The notes under the pieces are model-generated. The model was not told the DNA's origin. It saw only the letters and a program-made list of their open reading frames with translations, and did no database searches. Below are positions 1-5,448 of a stretch of DNA of 7,825 nt, in pieces. Within the stretch, counting starts at the first letter, position 1; every line of letters starts with the position of its first letter. A program made the translations under genes and the position numbers. The DNA is from Candidatus Omnitrophota bacterium (GTDB lineage: Bacteria; Omnitrophota; Gorgyraeia; Zapsychrales; Zapsychraceae), in the NCBI GenBank assembly GCA_020430005.1, contig JAGQKQ010000080.1, forward strand, positions 1 to 7,825, given 5' to 3'.

Positions 1-12
1 ATTAAGAGTCCC

Positions 13-79
13 GGTGACCCTGAACCCCAGTGACCTTTAAAACCACTGGGTTCCTGGGTCTCAGGGTTGCTGGGTTACT
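13..79. repeat. GC-rich inverted/tandem repeat element before dnaJ
   Basis: The stretch is built from variants of a short unit, CTGGGTT, and its complement. An inner stem pairs AACCCCAGTG (23-32) with CACTGGGTT (44-52), with one bulged C and an 11-base loop around TTTAAA. An outer stem pairs GTGACCC (14-20) with GGGTTAC (72-78) through one G-T pair. An alternative pairing is ACCCTGA (17-23) with TCAGGGT (61-67). On the right side CTGGGTT-like units recur at about 46-52, 54-60, 62-68 and 70-76. No T-run follows, so it is not a standard intrinsic terminator. It ends about 6 bases before the dnaJ start codon. It could be a REP-like palindromic repeat or an RNA structure that controls dnaJ translation. 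Confidence 0.6.
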
Positions 80-84
80 AGATA

Positions 85-1239
85 ATGAAAAAAGACTATT
101 ACGAAATATTAGGTGTTGCCAAAGACGCGTCGGTGCCGGAAATTAAAAAAGCTTACCGCAAATTCGCTCTTAAGTATCATCCTGATCGTGTTGAGGAAGA
201 TCAGAAAAAAGAAGCGGAAGAAAAGTTTAAAGAAATTTCCGAGGCCTACGGTGTCTTATCCGATCCCAAAAAGCGGAAAATGTATGATCAATACGGTCAT
301 GCCGGTATAGATCAGAATTTTACATCGGATGATATTTTCCGTGGAGCTGATTTTAGCAGTATATTTGGTGATTCCGGTCTGGGCGATATTTTTAGTCAGT
401 TTTTCGGCGGTGGTGGCGGTGGCTCCGGGTTTGATTTTTTTGGCGGCGGTGGTGGACGTCAAAGGGTACAGCGCGGCGCGGATATTCAATATGAGGTCGA
501 TTTAACTCTGGAAGAAGCCTATAAGGGGGTTAAAAAGAAAATTAAAGTTCCGCGGAACGAATATTGCAAACCGTGTAATGGGACCGGCGCGAAAGACGGG
601 AAGGCTATGAAAACCTGTGATACATGCAAAGGGCATGGGCAGGTAATGATGGCCAGTGGATTTTTCCGGATGCAGCAAACCTGTTCGTCTTGCGGAGGAC
701 GCGGTCAGATTATTACAGAACATTGCACGACATGCCATGGCCGAGGTGCGGTAAAGATAACGCGTACTATTGATGTGAATATTCCGGCCGGAGTGGATAA
801 TTCTTCTCAATTGCGTGTTCGTAATGAGGGAGAAATCGGAAAAGATGGCGCCGGGGATCTTTATCTTTATATCCATGTTTTAGAGCATGCAACATTTAAA
901 CGGAATGGTATCGATATTTATATTGACCTTCCGGTGAGTTTTGTGAAGGCGGCGTTAGGAAGTGAAGTGTCCGTGCCGACTTTAGGGGGCAACGTCACCA
1001 TGAAAATCCCGGCTGGAACGCAGAGTGGAAAAATTTTCCGCTTGCGGGGAAAGGGTATGGTGGATCTTCACAGTCACCACCATCATGGTGATCAATATGC
1101 TAAGGTTATGATTCAGGTTCCGCAAAAATTAAATCAGGAACAGAAAAAATTGCTGGAAGATTTTGCCCATTTAAGCGGTGAGGATATTTCGTCCAAACCG
1201 GAATCGATTAAAGATAAAATAAAGAAGGTCTTTAAATAA
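85..1239 (+). CDS. dnaJ: Molecular chaperone DnaJ (type I Hsp40)
   Basis: This is a cytoplasmic co-chaperone that binds unfolded proteins and stimulates the ATPase of DnaK. All type I parts are present. The J domain covers about residues 1-70, with the HPD motif at 32-34. A Gly/Phe-rich linker follows (about 71-124), holding G108-G113 and G120-G124, each preceded by FF. The zinc-binding region has four CxxCxGxG motifs starting at C161, C178, C200 and C214. The two substrate-binding beta domains follow, ending in a Lys-rich tail. Its 384 residues match the family (E. coli about 376). The start is fixed by the usual MKKDYYEILGV opening, although no Shine-Dalgarno motif is seen upstream. One oddity is a His-rich loop, HSHHHHG, at 329-335 in the second beta domain. 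dnaK and grpE are not in the window. The stop codon overlaps the next start by one base (TAATG), which suggests coupled translation. Confidence 0.97.
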   Translation: MKKDYYEILGVAKDASVPEIKKAYRKFALKYHPDRVEEDQKKEAEEKFKEISEAYGVLSDPKKRKMYDQYGHAGIDQNFTSDDIFRGADFSSIFGDSGLGDIFSQFFGGGGGGSGFDFFGGGGGRQRVQRGADIQYEVDLTLEEAYKGVKKKIKVPRNEYCKPCNGTGAKDGKAMKTCDTCKGHGQVMMASGFFRMQQTCSSCGGRGQIITEHCTTCHGRGAVKITRTIDVNIPAGVDNSSQLRVRNEGEIGKDGAGDLYLYIHVLEHATFKRNGIDIYIDLPVSFVKAALGSEVSVPTLGGNVTMKIPAGTQSGKIFRLRGKGMVDLHSHHHHGDQYAKVMIQVPQKLNQEQKKLLEDFAHLSGEDISSKPESIKDKIKKVFK

Positions 1240-1517
1240 TGCCAACATATCAGTATGAATGCGATGGATGCGGTCATGGATTTGAGATTATTCAGTCTAT
1301 GACAGACAAGAAATTACGAAAATGTCCGAAGTGTAAGAAAATCAAGCTGCATCGGTTGATAGGGTCAGGGAGCGGAATTATTTTTAAAGGAACAGGTTTT
1401 TATGAAACGGACTACAAAACCAAAAGCGAGCCTAAAAAAGATATAACGTCTTCAAAAGAAAAGACTTCCACTTCAACAAAAAAGTCTGACAATACTGAAT
1501 CTTCCACGTCGACTTAA
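1239..1517 (+). CDS. FmdB-family zinc ribbon protein
   Basis: This small protein has 92 residues. The N-terminal opening MPTYQYEC is the hallmark of the FmdB/CxxC_CxxC_SSSS zinc ribbon family. Its four metal ligands are visible as C8-x2-C11 and C29-x2-C32. The conserved GSGSGIIFKGTGFYETDYK-type segment follows at about residues 42-60. From about 61 to the end the chain is a low-complexity tail of Lys, Ser and Thr, probably disordered, as is common in this family. The family is named after FmdB of a methylotroph, proposed to regulate formamidase. The general function is unknown, so a regulatory or nucleic-acid-binding role is only possible. A GAAGG Shine-Dalgarno at 1224-1228 lies inside the end of dnaJ at good spacing, and the start shares a base with the dnaJ stop, so the two genes are very likely co-translated. 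Confidence 0.9.
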   Translation: MPTYQYECDGCGHGFEIIQSMTDKKLRKCPKCKKIKLHRLIGSGSGIIFKGTGFYETDYKTKSEPKKDITSSKEKTSTSTKKSDNTESSTST

Positions 1518-1539
1518 GGATTTTTTAAAAGGAAACGGG

Positions 1540-1929
1540 ATGTTGAATTTTCTTAGATTTTGGTTTCCAGTCATTCTTTATTCTGGTATTATCTTCTATG
1601 TATCTGGACAGCCTAATGCCTCAATTTCCTGGGATATCCCCAACATTGATAAGGTCGTCCATACCATAGAGTATGCGATTCTAGGGTTTTTGACCACAAG
1701 AGCTGTTTTTGGTACCGCACGGGACGGCTCAGACTGGCGGTTACTCTATATTTGTGCTATATTTTTAGCTATTTTGTATGGACTGAGTGATGAATATCAC
1801 CAATCCTTTGTGCCGGGACGGAACTCAAGCGCGGCCGATTTTCTGGCAGACAGTTTGGGTGCAATGCTGGGAGCGTGGATTTATTGGGTGCGAGGAAATT
1901 TAATTAAGAAAAACAAGTTGCGATCGTGA
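1540..1929 (+). CDS. VanZ-like family membrane protein
   Basis: This short integral membrane protein of 129 residues has about four hydrophobic segments, near residues 8-23, 43-57, 68-82 and 101-122. The VanZ-like signature is clear: D37, H41, E44-Y45 and G49 around the second segment, then SDE (83-85), HQ (87-88), VPGR (91-94), D100 and D104-x2-G107. The family is named for VanZ, which gives low-level teicoplanin resistance in enterococci. Most members, including short stand-alone ones like this, have no known function, and resistance should not be assumed from the name. An AAAAGGA ribosome binding site lies at 1527-1533, six bases before the ATG. The gap to the previous gene is only 22 bases, so it probably belongs to the dnaJ transcript. 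The 3' end runs into the inverted repeat at 1943-1996. Confidence 0.9.
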   Translation: MLNFLRFWFPVILYSGIIFYVSGQPNASISWDIPNIDKVVHTIEYAILGFLTTRAVFGTARDGSDWRLLYICAIFLAILYGLSDEYHQSFVPGRNSSAADFLADSLGAMLGAWIYWVRGNLIKKNKLRS

Positions 1930-1942
1930 TTCGATGTGTGAC

Positions 1943-1996
1943 TTAACAGGTTGTGTGGTGAAAAAGACAGCGCTAAATATATAAGCAACCTGTTAA
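1943..1996. repeat. Perfect 11-bp inverted repeat before the DUF1015 gene
   Basis: TTAACAGGTTG (1943-1953) is the exact reverse complement of CAACCTGTTAA (1986-1996). The arms are separated by 32 bases (1954-1985), AT-rich in the right half. No T-run follows the right arm, so a standard intrinsic terminator is unlikely. The arms bracket a weak promoter-like pair, which would suit an operator or DNA loop. They could also form an RNA hairpin between the VanZ and DUF1015 genes. Confidence 0.7.
1951..1979 (+). promoter_or_regulatory. Possible weak sigma-70 promoter for the DUF1015 gene
   Basis: TTGTGT (1951-1956) and TAAATA (1974-1979) are separated by exactly 17 bases. Each hexamer matches the consensus at only 3 of 6 positions. 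Support comes mainly from spacing and location, 39 bases before the start codon. The -35 lies partly inside the left arm of the inverted repeat, so a protein bound there could block it. Confidence 0.3.
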
Positions 1997-2002
1997 TGGC
2001 GA

Positions 2003-2009
2003 AGAGGAG
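2003..2009 (+). promoter_or_regulatory. Strong ribosome binding site of the DUF1015 gene
   Basis: AGAGGAG ends eight bases before the ATG at 2018. It is the clearest Shine-Dalgarno in the window and settles the start. It lies just outside the right arm of the upstream inverted repeat, so that hairpin would not bury it. Confidence 0.75.
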
Positions 2010-2017
2010 TAGTAGAA

Positions 2018-3283
2018 ATGTCAACAATACGACCTTTCAAAGCAGTTTACTATAACGTGGACAAAGTTAAGGATTTAAACAAAGTTGTTGCTCCGCCTTA
2101 CGATGTTATTACGGACGAACAGCAGACGTATTATCATAACTTAAGCCCGTATAATTTTACGCATATTGATTATGCGAAAGATAAAGCCAACGATAATAAA
2201 GATAATAATAAATACACCCGGGCTCAGAAAACTTTTGAAGAATGGCTTAAGAAGGGTGTTATGGTCCAGGATGAAAAGGACAGTTTATATTTTTATAAAC
2301 AGGAATTTAAAATCATGGGTCAGAAACACAGCCGTATGGGTTTTGTTTCTCTTCTGGAGTTAGAGGACGAAGAGGATTCTACTGTTCACCCGCACGAAAA
2401 CACGCACGATTACGCTGTCAACGACCGTTTCCGGTTAACCAAAGCACTTAATTCCAATCTCAGTTCTATTTTTGTTTGTTATTCCGATAAGCAGAAAAAG
2501 GTTGATAAAATCTTTGGTAAGCATATCTCCATGACAAAACCTCTTATTGACGTTGAAGATAAAGATCGGGTTCGTCACAAATTATGGCGATTGGACGATC
2601 CAAAACTTATTCAGGATATTAAAGAATCCGTACAGGGCCAGCCGCTTTTTATTGCCGACGGACATCATCGTTATAAAACGGCGTGTCAGTATCGTCAACA
2701 GCGATTAAGCCGGAAACCCAACAGCGATGGCCGGGAATCATTCAACTACGTAATGACATACTTTACAAATCTGGATTCCAAGGATTTACAGATTTTTCCG
2801 ATGCACCGGATTGTAAAAAAATTCCCGGAAGATTTGGAATTTCTGGAAGAATATTTTCGTATTGATAAAGTCAAAGGGAAGCAAGAATTGTTGATTCTTT
2901 TGGCTAAGGCCGGTAAGAATGAACATGCTTTTGGTTTGTATACAAAAGAAGGAATCAAGTTGCTAAGACTGAAAAATAAGTTATTGATCAATGAGCATAT
3001 TGAAGAAGGCTCTTCCGACTATAAAAGTCTGGACGCGACAATTCTGAAGTATTTTATTTTTGATAAGGTCGGACTGGCGTCGGAAGATATTATTTATACA
3101 AAGAATATGAACGAGGGAACAGAAATGGTCGACGCTAAAGAGGCGGACGCCGTATTTATTATGAACCCCGTTAAGATATCCCAGTTAAAGGCAATTGCCT
3201 TAAACGGGGAGCGTATGCCTCCGAAGACGACTTATTTTTATCCGAAAGTTCTTTCCGGTTTGACCGTTTATAAAATGGACTGA
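2018..3283 (+). CDS. DUF1015 family protein (ParB/SerK-like motif)
   Basis: The protein has 421 residues, is soluble, and has no signal peptide or membrane segment. It is recognised by the family's typical blocks: IRPFKAVYYN near the start, APPYDV at 25-30, HPHENT at 124-129, ADGHHRYKTA at 213-222, and a C-terminal block with MNP, MPPKTTYFYPK and SGLTVYK. The family's reaction is not established as far as I know. The DGHHR block resembles the catalytic block of ParB/sulfiredoxin-fold free serine kinases such as archaeal SerK. I also recall homologs in Clostridia beside serA and an aminotransferase gene. A small-molecule kinase role, perhaps in serine metabolism, is therefore a reasonable guess but unproven. 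No serine-pathway gene is visible here. The gene has its own strong ribosome binding site and structured gaps on both sides, so it may be transcribed separately from its neighbours. Confidence 0.88.
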   Translation: MSTIRPFKAVYYNVDKVKDLNKVVAPPYDVITDEQQTYYHNLSPYNFTHIDYAKDKANDNKDNNKYTRAQKTFEEWLKKGVMVQDEKDSLYFYKQEFKIMGQKHSRMGFVSLLELEDEEDSTVHPHENTHDYAVNDRFRLTKALNSNLSSIFVCYSDKQKKVDKIFGKHISMTKPLIDVEDKDRVRHKLWRLDDPKLIQDIKESVQGQPLFIADGHHRYKTACQYRQQRLSRKPNSDGRESFNYVMTYFTNLDSKDLQIFPMHRIVKKFPEDLEFLEEYFRIDKVKGKQELLILLAKAGKNEHAFGLYTKEGIKLLRLKNKLLINEHIEEGSSDYKSLDATILKYFIFDKVGLASEDIIYTKNMNEGTEMVDAKEADAVFIMNPVKISQLKAIALNGERMPPKTTYFYPKVLSGLTVYKMD

Positions 3284-3290
3284 TTTCAAG

Positions 3291-3389
3291 TGTTGGTCGG
3301 TTACGTAGCGCGAAAGGTTTATCGTTTTACGGTTATCGTCACGTTATTCGAAATACGTTTTACGTTTTAAGTTACGTAACCGATTAACG
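3291..3389 (+). repeat. Long hairpin element between the DUF1015 gene and accD
   Basis: Bases 3291-3309 pair with 3371-3389 over 19 positions without a bulge. The core TCGGTTACGTA (3297-3307) with TACGTAACCGA (3373-3383) is a perfect 11 bp. Of the eight flanking pairs, four are Watson-Crick and four are G-U when read as + strand RNA. The 61-base loop is made of related short words: TACGTTT occurs twice in direct tandem (3354-3360, 3361-3367), with a variant at 3320-3328. It also holds a smaller imperfect palindrome centred on TTCGAA (3341-3358). No T-run follows, so it is not a standard terminator. It could be a structured 5' leader of accD, an mRNA stabiliser, or a small MITE/REP-type repeat. 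No direct target repeats are evident. Confidence 0.65.
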
Positions 3390-3409
3390 GAAAATATAAG
3401 GTTGAATTT

Positions 3410-4273
3410 ATGGCAATATTCGGTCGAAAAAAATATACCCTTGTTAAGGTTAAGAAAAAAGAAATTCCCGCAGGTTTGTGGATTAAATGCACCGACTGCG
3501 GGAATTTGACTTATAAGAAAGAGTTGATATCCAACCTTAATGTCTGTCCAAAGTGTTCTTTTCATATGACACTGACGGCGAAGGAGCGTGTCAATCTTCT
3601 CATTGATGAAGGAAGTTTTGTGGAAATGGACGCGGAGCTTTTTTCTGTCGATCCCTTGAAATTCAAAGGACCGAAAACTTATAAGGAAAAAATTGAGGGA
3701 GACCGTAAGGCCACCGGTTTACGGGATGCTGTTTTAACGGGACATGGCAAAATGAACGGCAGCCCGATAGCGATTGCCGTAACGGACTCGCGATTTATCA
3801 TGGGGTCGATGGGATCGGTTGTCGGGGAGCGTATTACACGCGCGGTTGAATACGCGACACAACAGAGAATTCCTGTAATCATTGTCTCCGGTTCCGGCGG
3901 CGGGGCCCGGATGTATGAAGGTGTCTTTTCTTTAATGCAAATGGCCAAGACGTGTGCCGCTTTGGCCAGACACGGCAATGCCGGATTACTGCATATTTCC
4001 GTTTTAACTAACCCAACGATGGCGGGAATTATGGCTTCATTTGCTGGCGTCGGTGATGTCATTATGGCTGAACCCAATGCGCTGATTGGTTTTACAGGTC
4101 CGCGAGTTATCGAACAAACGATCCGTCAAAAGCTTCCTGAAGGGTTTCAGCGATCGGAATTCCTTCTGGCCCACGGTTTGATTGACATGATCGTTCACCG
4201 CAAGGATATGAAGGAAACCATCTCCAGGCTGGTCGATTACTCTCAATTTCATCGCAGCGTGAAGACAGAATAA
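3410..4273 (+). CDS. accD: Acetyl-CoA carboxylase carboxyltransferase subunit beta
   Basis: AccD is the zinc-bearing half of the carboxyltransferase. With AccA it moves CO2 from carboxybiotin to acetyl-CoA to make malonyl-CoA for fatty-acid synthesis. The N-terminal zinc ribbon has C27-x2-C30 and C46-x2-C49 in the usual context (GLWIKC, NVCPKC). The crotonase-like carboxyltransferase domain fills residues 60-280, with GSMGSVVGE at 132-140, SLMQMAKT, and the diagnostic ALIGFTGPRVIEQT and LPEGFQRSEFLL blocks. At 287 residues the length is normal. Several core positions differ from common AccD: DSRFIMGS (126-133) replaces DFxFMGGS, SGSGGGARMYEG (160-171) has one extra Gly compared with SASGGARMQEG, and TNPTMAGIMASFAG (200-213) replaces TDPTTGGVTASFA. 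AAGG at 3398-3401 serves as ribosome binding site, eight bases from the ATG. accA, accB and accC are not in the window. Confidence 0.95.
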   Translation: MAIFGRKKYTLVKVKKKEIPAGLWIKCTDCGNLTYKKELISNLNVCPKCSFHMTLTAKERVNLLIDEGSFVEMDAELFSVDPLKFKGPKTYKEKIEGDRKATGLRDAVLTGHGKMNGSPIAIAVTDSRFIMGSMGSVVGERITRAVEYATQQRIPVIIVSGSGGGARMYEGVFSLMQMAKTCAALARHGNAGLLHISVLTNPTMAGIMASFAGVGDVIMAEPNALIGFTGPRVIEQTIRQKLPEGFQRSEFLLAHGLIDMIVHRKDMKETISRLVDYSQFHRSVKTE

Positions 4274-4278
4274 ATTCA

Positions 4279-4307
4279 TTGCAATTTAAAGCGTTTTTCT
4301 ATATGAT
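4279..4307 (+). promoter_or_regulatory. Sigma-70-type promoter for the ABC ATPase-GGDEF unit
   Basis: TTGCAA (4279-4284; 4 of 6 to TTGACA) and TATGAT (4302-4307; 5 of 6 to TATAAT) are separated by exactly 17 bases, and the region is AT-rich. The -35 begins six bases after the accD stop. Transcription would start near 4313-4315, giving a leader of about 30 bases before the ATG at 4345. This would make the ATPase gene and the two cyclase genes a unit separate from accD. Confidence 0.7.
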
Positions 4308-4344
4308 ATTGAACTAAACTTAAATTTAACAGAGACTTATCATT

Positions 4345-5448
4345 ATGTCCCAAATCAGTTTAAAAGACGTATCAAAGATTTATAAAGGTAATTCAAAAGC
4401 CGTTGATTCCGTTAACCTGGGGATTGAGAATAAAGAATTTATGGTTCTTGTTGGCCCTTCAGGATGTGGTAAATCAACCACCTTGCGTATGATTGCCGGA
4501 CTGGAAGAAATATCAGAAGGAAGAATCTGGATCGGTGACCGAGAAGTTAACAATGTTCCTGCCAAAGATCGCGATATCGCGATGGTTTTTCAAAATTACG
4601 CGTTGTATCCGCATATGACTGTCGCGGAAAATATGTCGTTTGGTTTACGCCTCAGAAAATATCCCAAAGATGAAATTAAAAAACGTGTCGCGGAAGCAAC
4701 TCAAATTCTGGGTATCAAGAATTTGATCGACCGCAGACCAAAAGAATTATCCGGGGGAGAACGCCAGCGTGTTGCACTAGGGCGGGCCATTGTGCGTAAG
4801 CCGGTTGCCTTTTTGTTTGACGAGCCTTTAAGTAATCTTGACGCGAAACGCCGTGTCCAAATGCGGACAGAAATCCATAAACTCCGTATGCGTTTGCAAA
4901 CAACATTCATTTATGTTACGCATGATCAAACGGAAGCGCTCACATTGGGCGACCGGATTTGCGTTATGAATCAGGGAAAAATTCAGCAGTGTGCCGATCC
5001 GATGACGATTTATGATAAACCGGCGAATAAGTTTGTCGCCAGCTTTATCGGAACGCCACCGATCAATTTGATGGATGGACGTATTATTAAAAAAGAGCGA
5101 AAATATTATTTTGAAGAAGGTAAATTTCAAGTCAAGATCGTCGAGGATATGCATAAAATTTTGGCCCCTTATGAGGGCAAAGAGGTGACTTTTGGAATAC
5201 GGGCCGAAGATATTTATGATAAGCTTTTTGTGTCGGAGTCCACTCCTGACAATACGATCCGGGCCGCTTGTGAAGTTGTAGAACCGCTAGGTTCGGAAGT
5301 GTACTTATATCTTAACTCAGGAAAAAACCAGTTTATTGCACGTGTTGGAGCCCATAACAGGCCAGAGGTCAATAGAGACATGGATATTGTTTTTGACATG
5401 AGTAAGGTGCACTTTTTTGATAAAGATACCGAGAAGACCATTATTTAA
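4345..5448 (+). CDS. Sugar ABC importer ATP-binding protein (MsmX/UgpC/MalK type)
   Basis: This is the cytoplasmic ATPase subunit of a carbohydrate uptake (CUT1-type) transporter. The nucleotide-binding domain has Walker A GPSGCGKST (37-45), the Q-loop at Q83, signature LSGGERQR (135-142), Walker B AFLFDEP (155-161) with D159 and catalytic E160, the D-loop SNLD (163-166) and switch His H193 in VTHDQTEA. The MalK-type regulatory beta domain (TOBE/MOBE) follows from about residue 235, including the family's GIRAEDI block. At 367 residues it is full length. The signature reads LSGGE where MalK relatives usually have LSGGQ, a change seen in other active ABC ATPases. No permease or binding protein adjoins it, so it is an orphan and may serve several importers, as MsmX does in Bacillus subtilis. 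The substrate cannot be told from the sequence. The ribosome binding site is weak (AGAGA, 4331-4335). Its last 32 bases overlap the next gene. Confidence 0.93.
   Translation: MSQISLKDVSKIYKGNSKAVDSVNLGIENKEFMVLVGPSGCGKSTTLRMIAGLEEISEGRIWIGDREVNNVPAKDRDIAMVFQNYALYPHMTVAENMSFGLRLRKYPKDEIKKRVAEATQILGIKNLIDRRPKELSGGERQRVALGRAIVRKPVAFLFDEPLSNLDAKRRVQMRTEIHKLRMRLQTTFIYVTHDQTEALTLGDRICVMNQGKIQQCADPMTIYDKPANKFVASFIGTPPINLMDGRIIKKERKYYFEEGKFQVKIVEDMHKILAPYEGKEVTFGIRAEDIYDKLFVSESTPDNTIRAACEVVEPLGSEVYLYLNSGKNQFIARVGAHNRPEVNRDMDIVFDMSKVHFFDKDTEKTII
5404..5419 (+). promoter_or_regulatory. Ribosome binding site and TTG start of the first cyclase
   Basis: AAGG at 5404-5407 (within TAAGGTG) lies nine bases before TTG at 5417-5419. 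An in-frame TGA at 5399-5401 rules out any earlier start. Later candidate starts, such as the TTG/GTG near 5486-5491, would cut into the first membrane segment. TTG inside the end of the ATPase gene is therefore the best choice and implies translational coupling. Confidence 0.65.

Noticed and set aside
1..40. Possible C-terminal end of an upstream gene (frames ending at TGA 31-33 or TAA 38-40)
   Set aside because: The remaining 10-12 codons are made of the repeat element and resemble no recognisable protein end. A TAA also lies at 3-5 in the third frame, so nothing decides among them.
1..84. CIRCE-type heat-shock operator upstream of dnaJ
   Set aside because: The TTAGCACTC / GAGTGCTAA arms are not present. 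The inverted repeat there is of a different sequence.
1540..1929. Glycopeptide resistance gene
   Set aside because: Only the general VanZ-like family match is supported. No van cluster genes adjoin it and most family members are not resistance determinants.
3297..3383. Transposon-derived MITE with terminal inverted repeats
   Set aside because: The 11-bp arms fit the form, but I found no convincing flanking target duplication and no related transposase, so I kept it as an undefined hairpin element.
3395..3400. TATAAG, a good -10-like hexamer before accD
   Set aside because: It overlaps the accD ribosome binding site and would start transcription only about three bases before the ATG. The -35 candidate 17 bases upstream (TTACGT) is poor.
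3679..4077. 132-codon open frame on the minus strand inside accD
   Set aside because: It lies wholly opposite well-conserved AccD codons, has no ribosome binding site evidence and its protein resembles nothing. It is a shadow of the real gene, as are the other minus-strand frames here.
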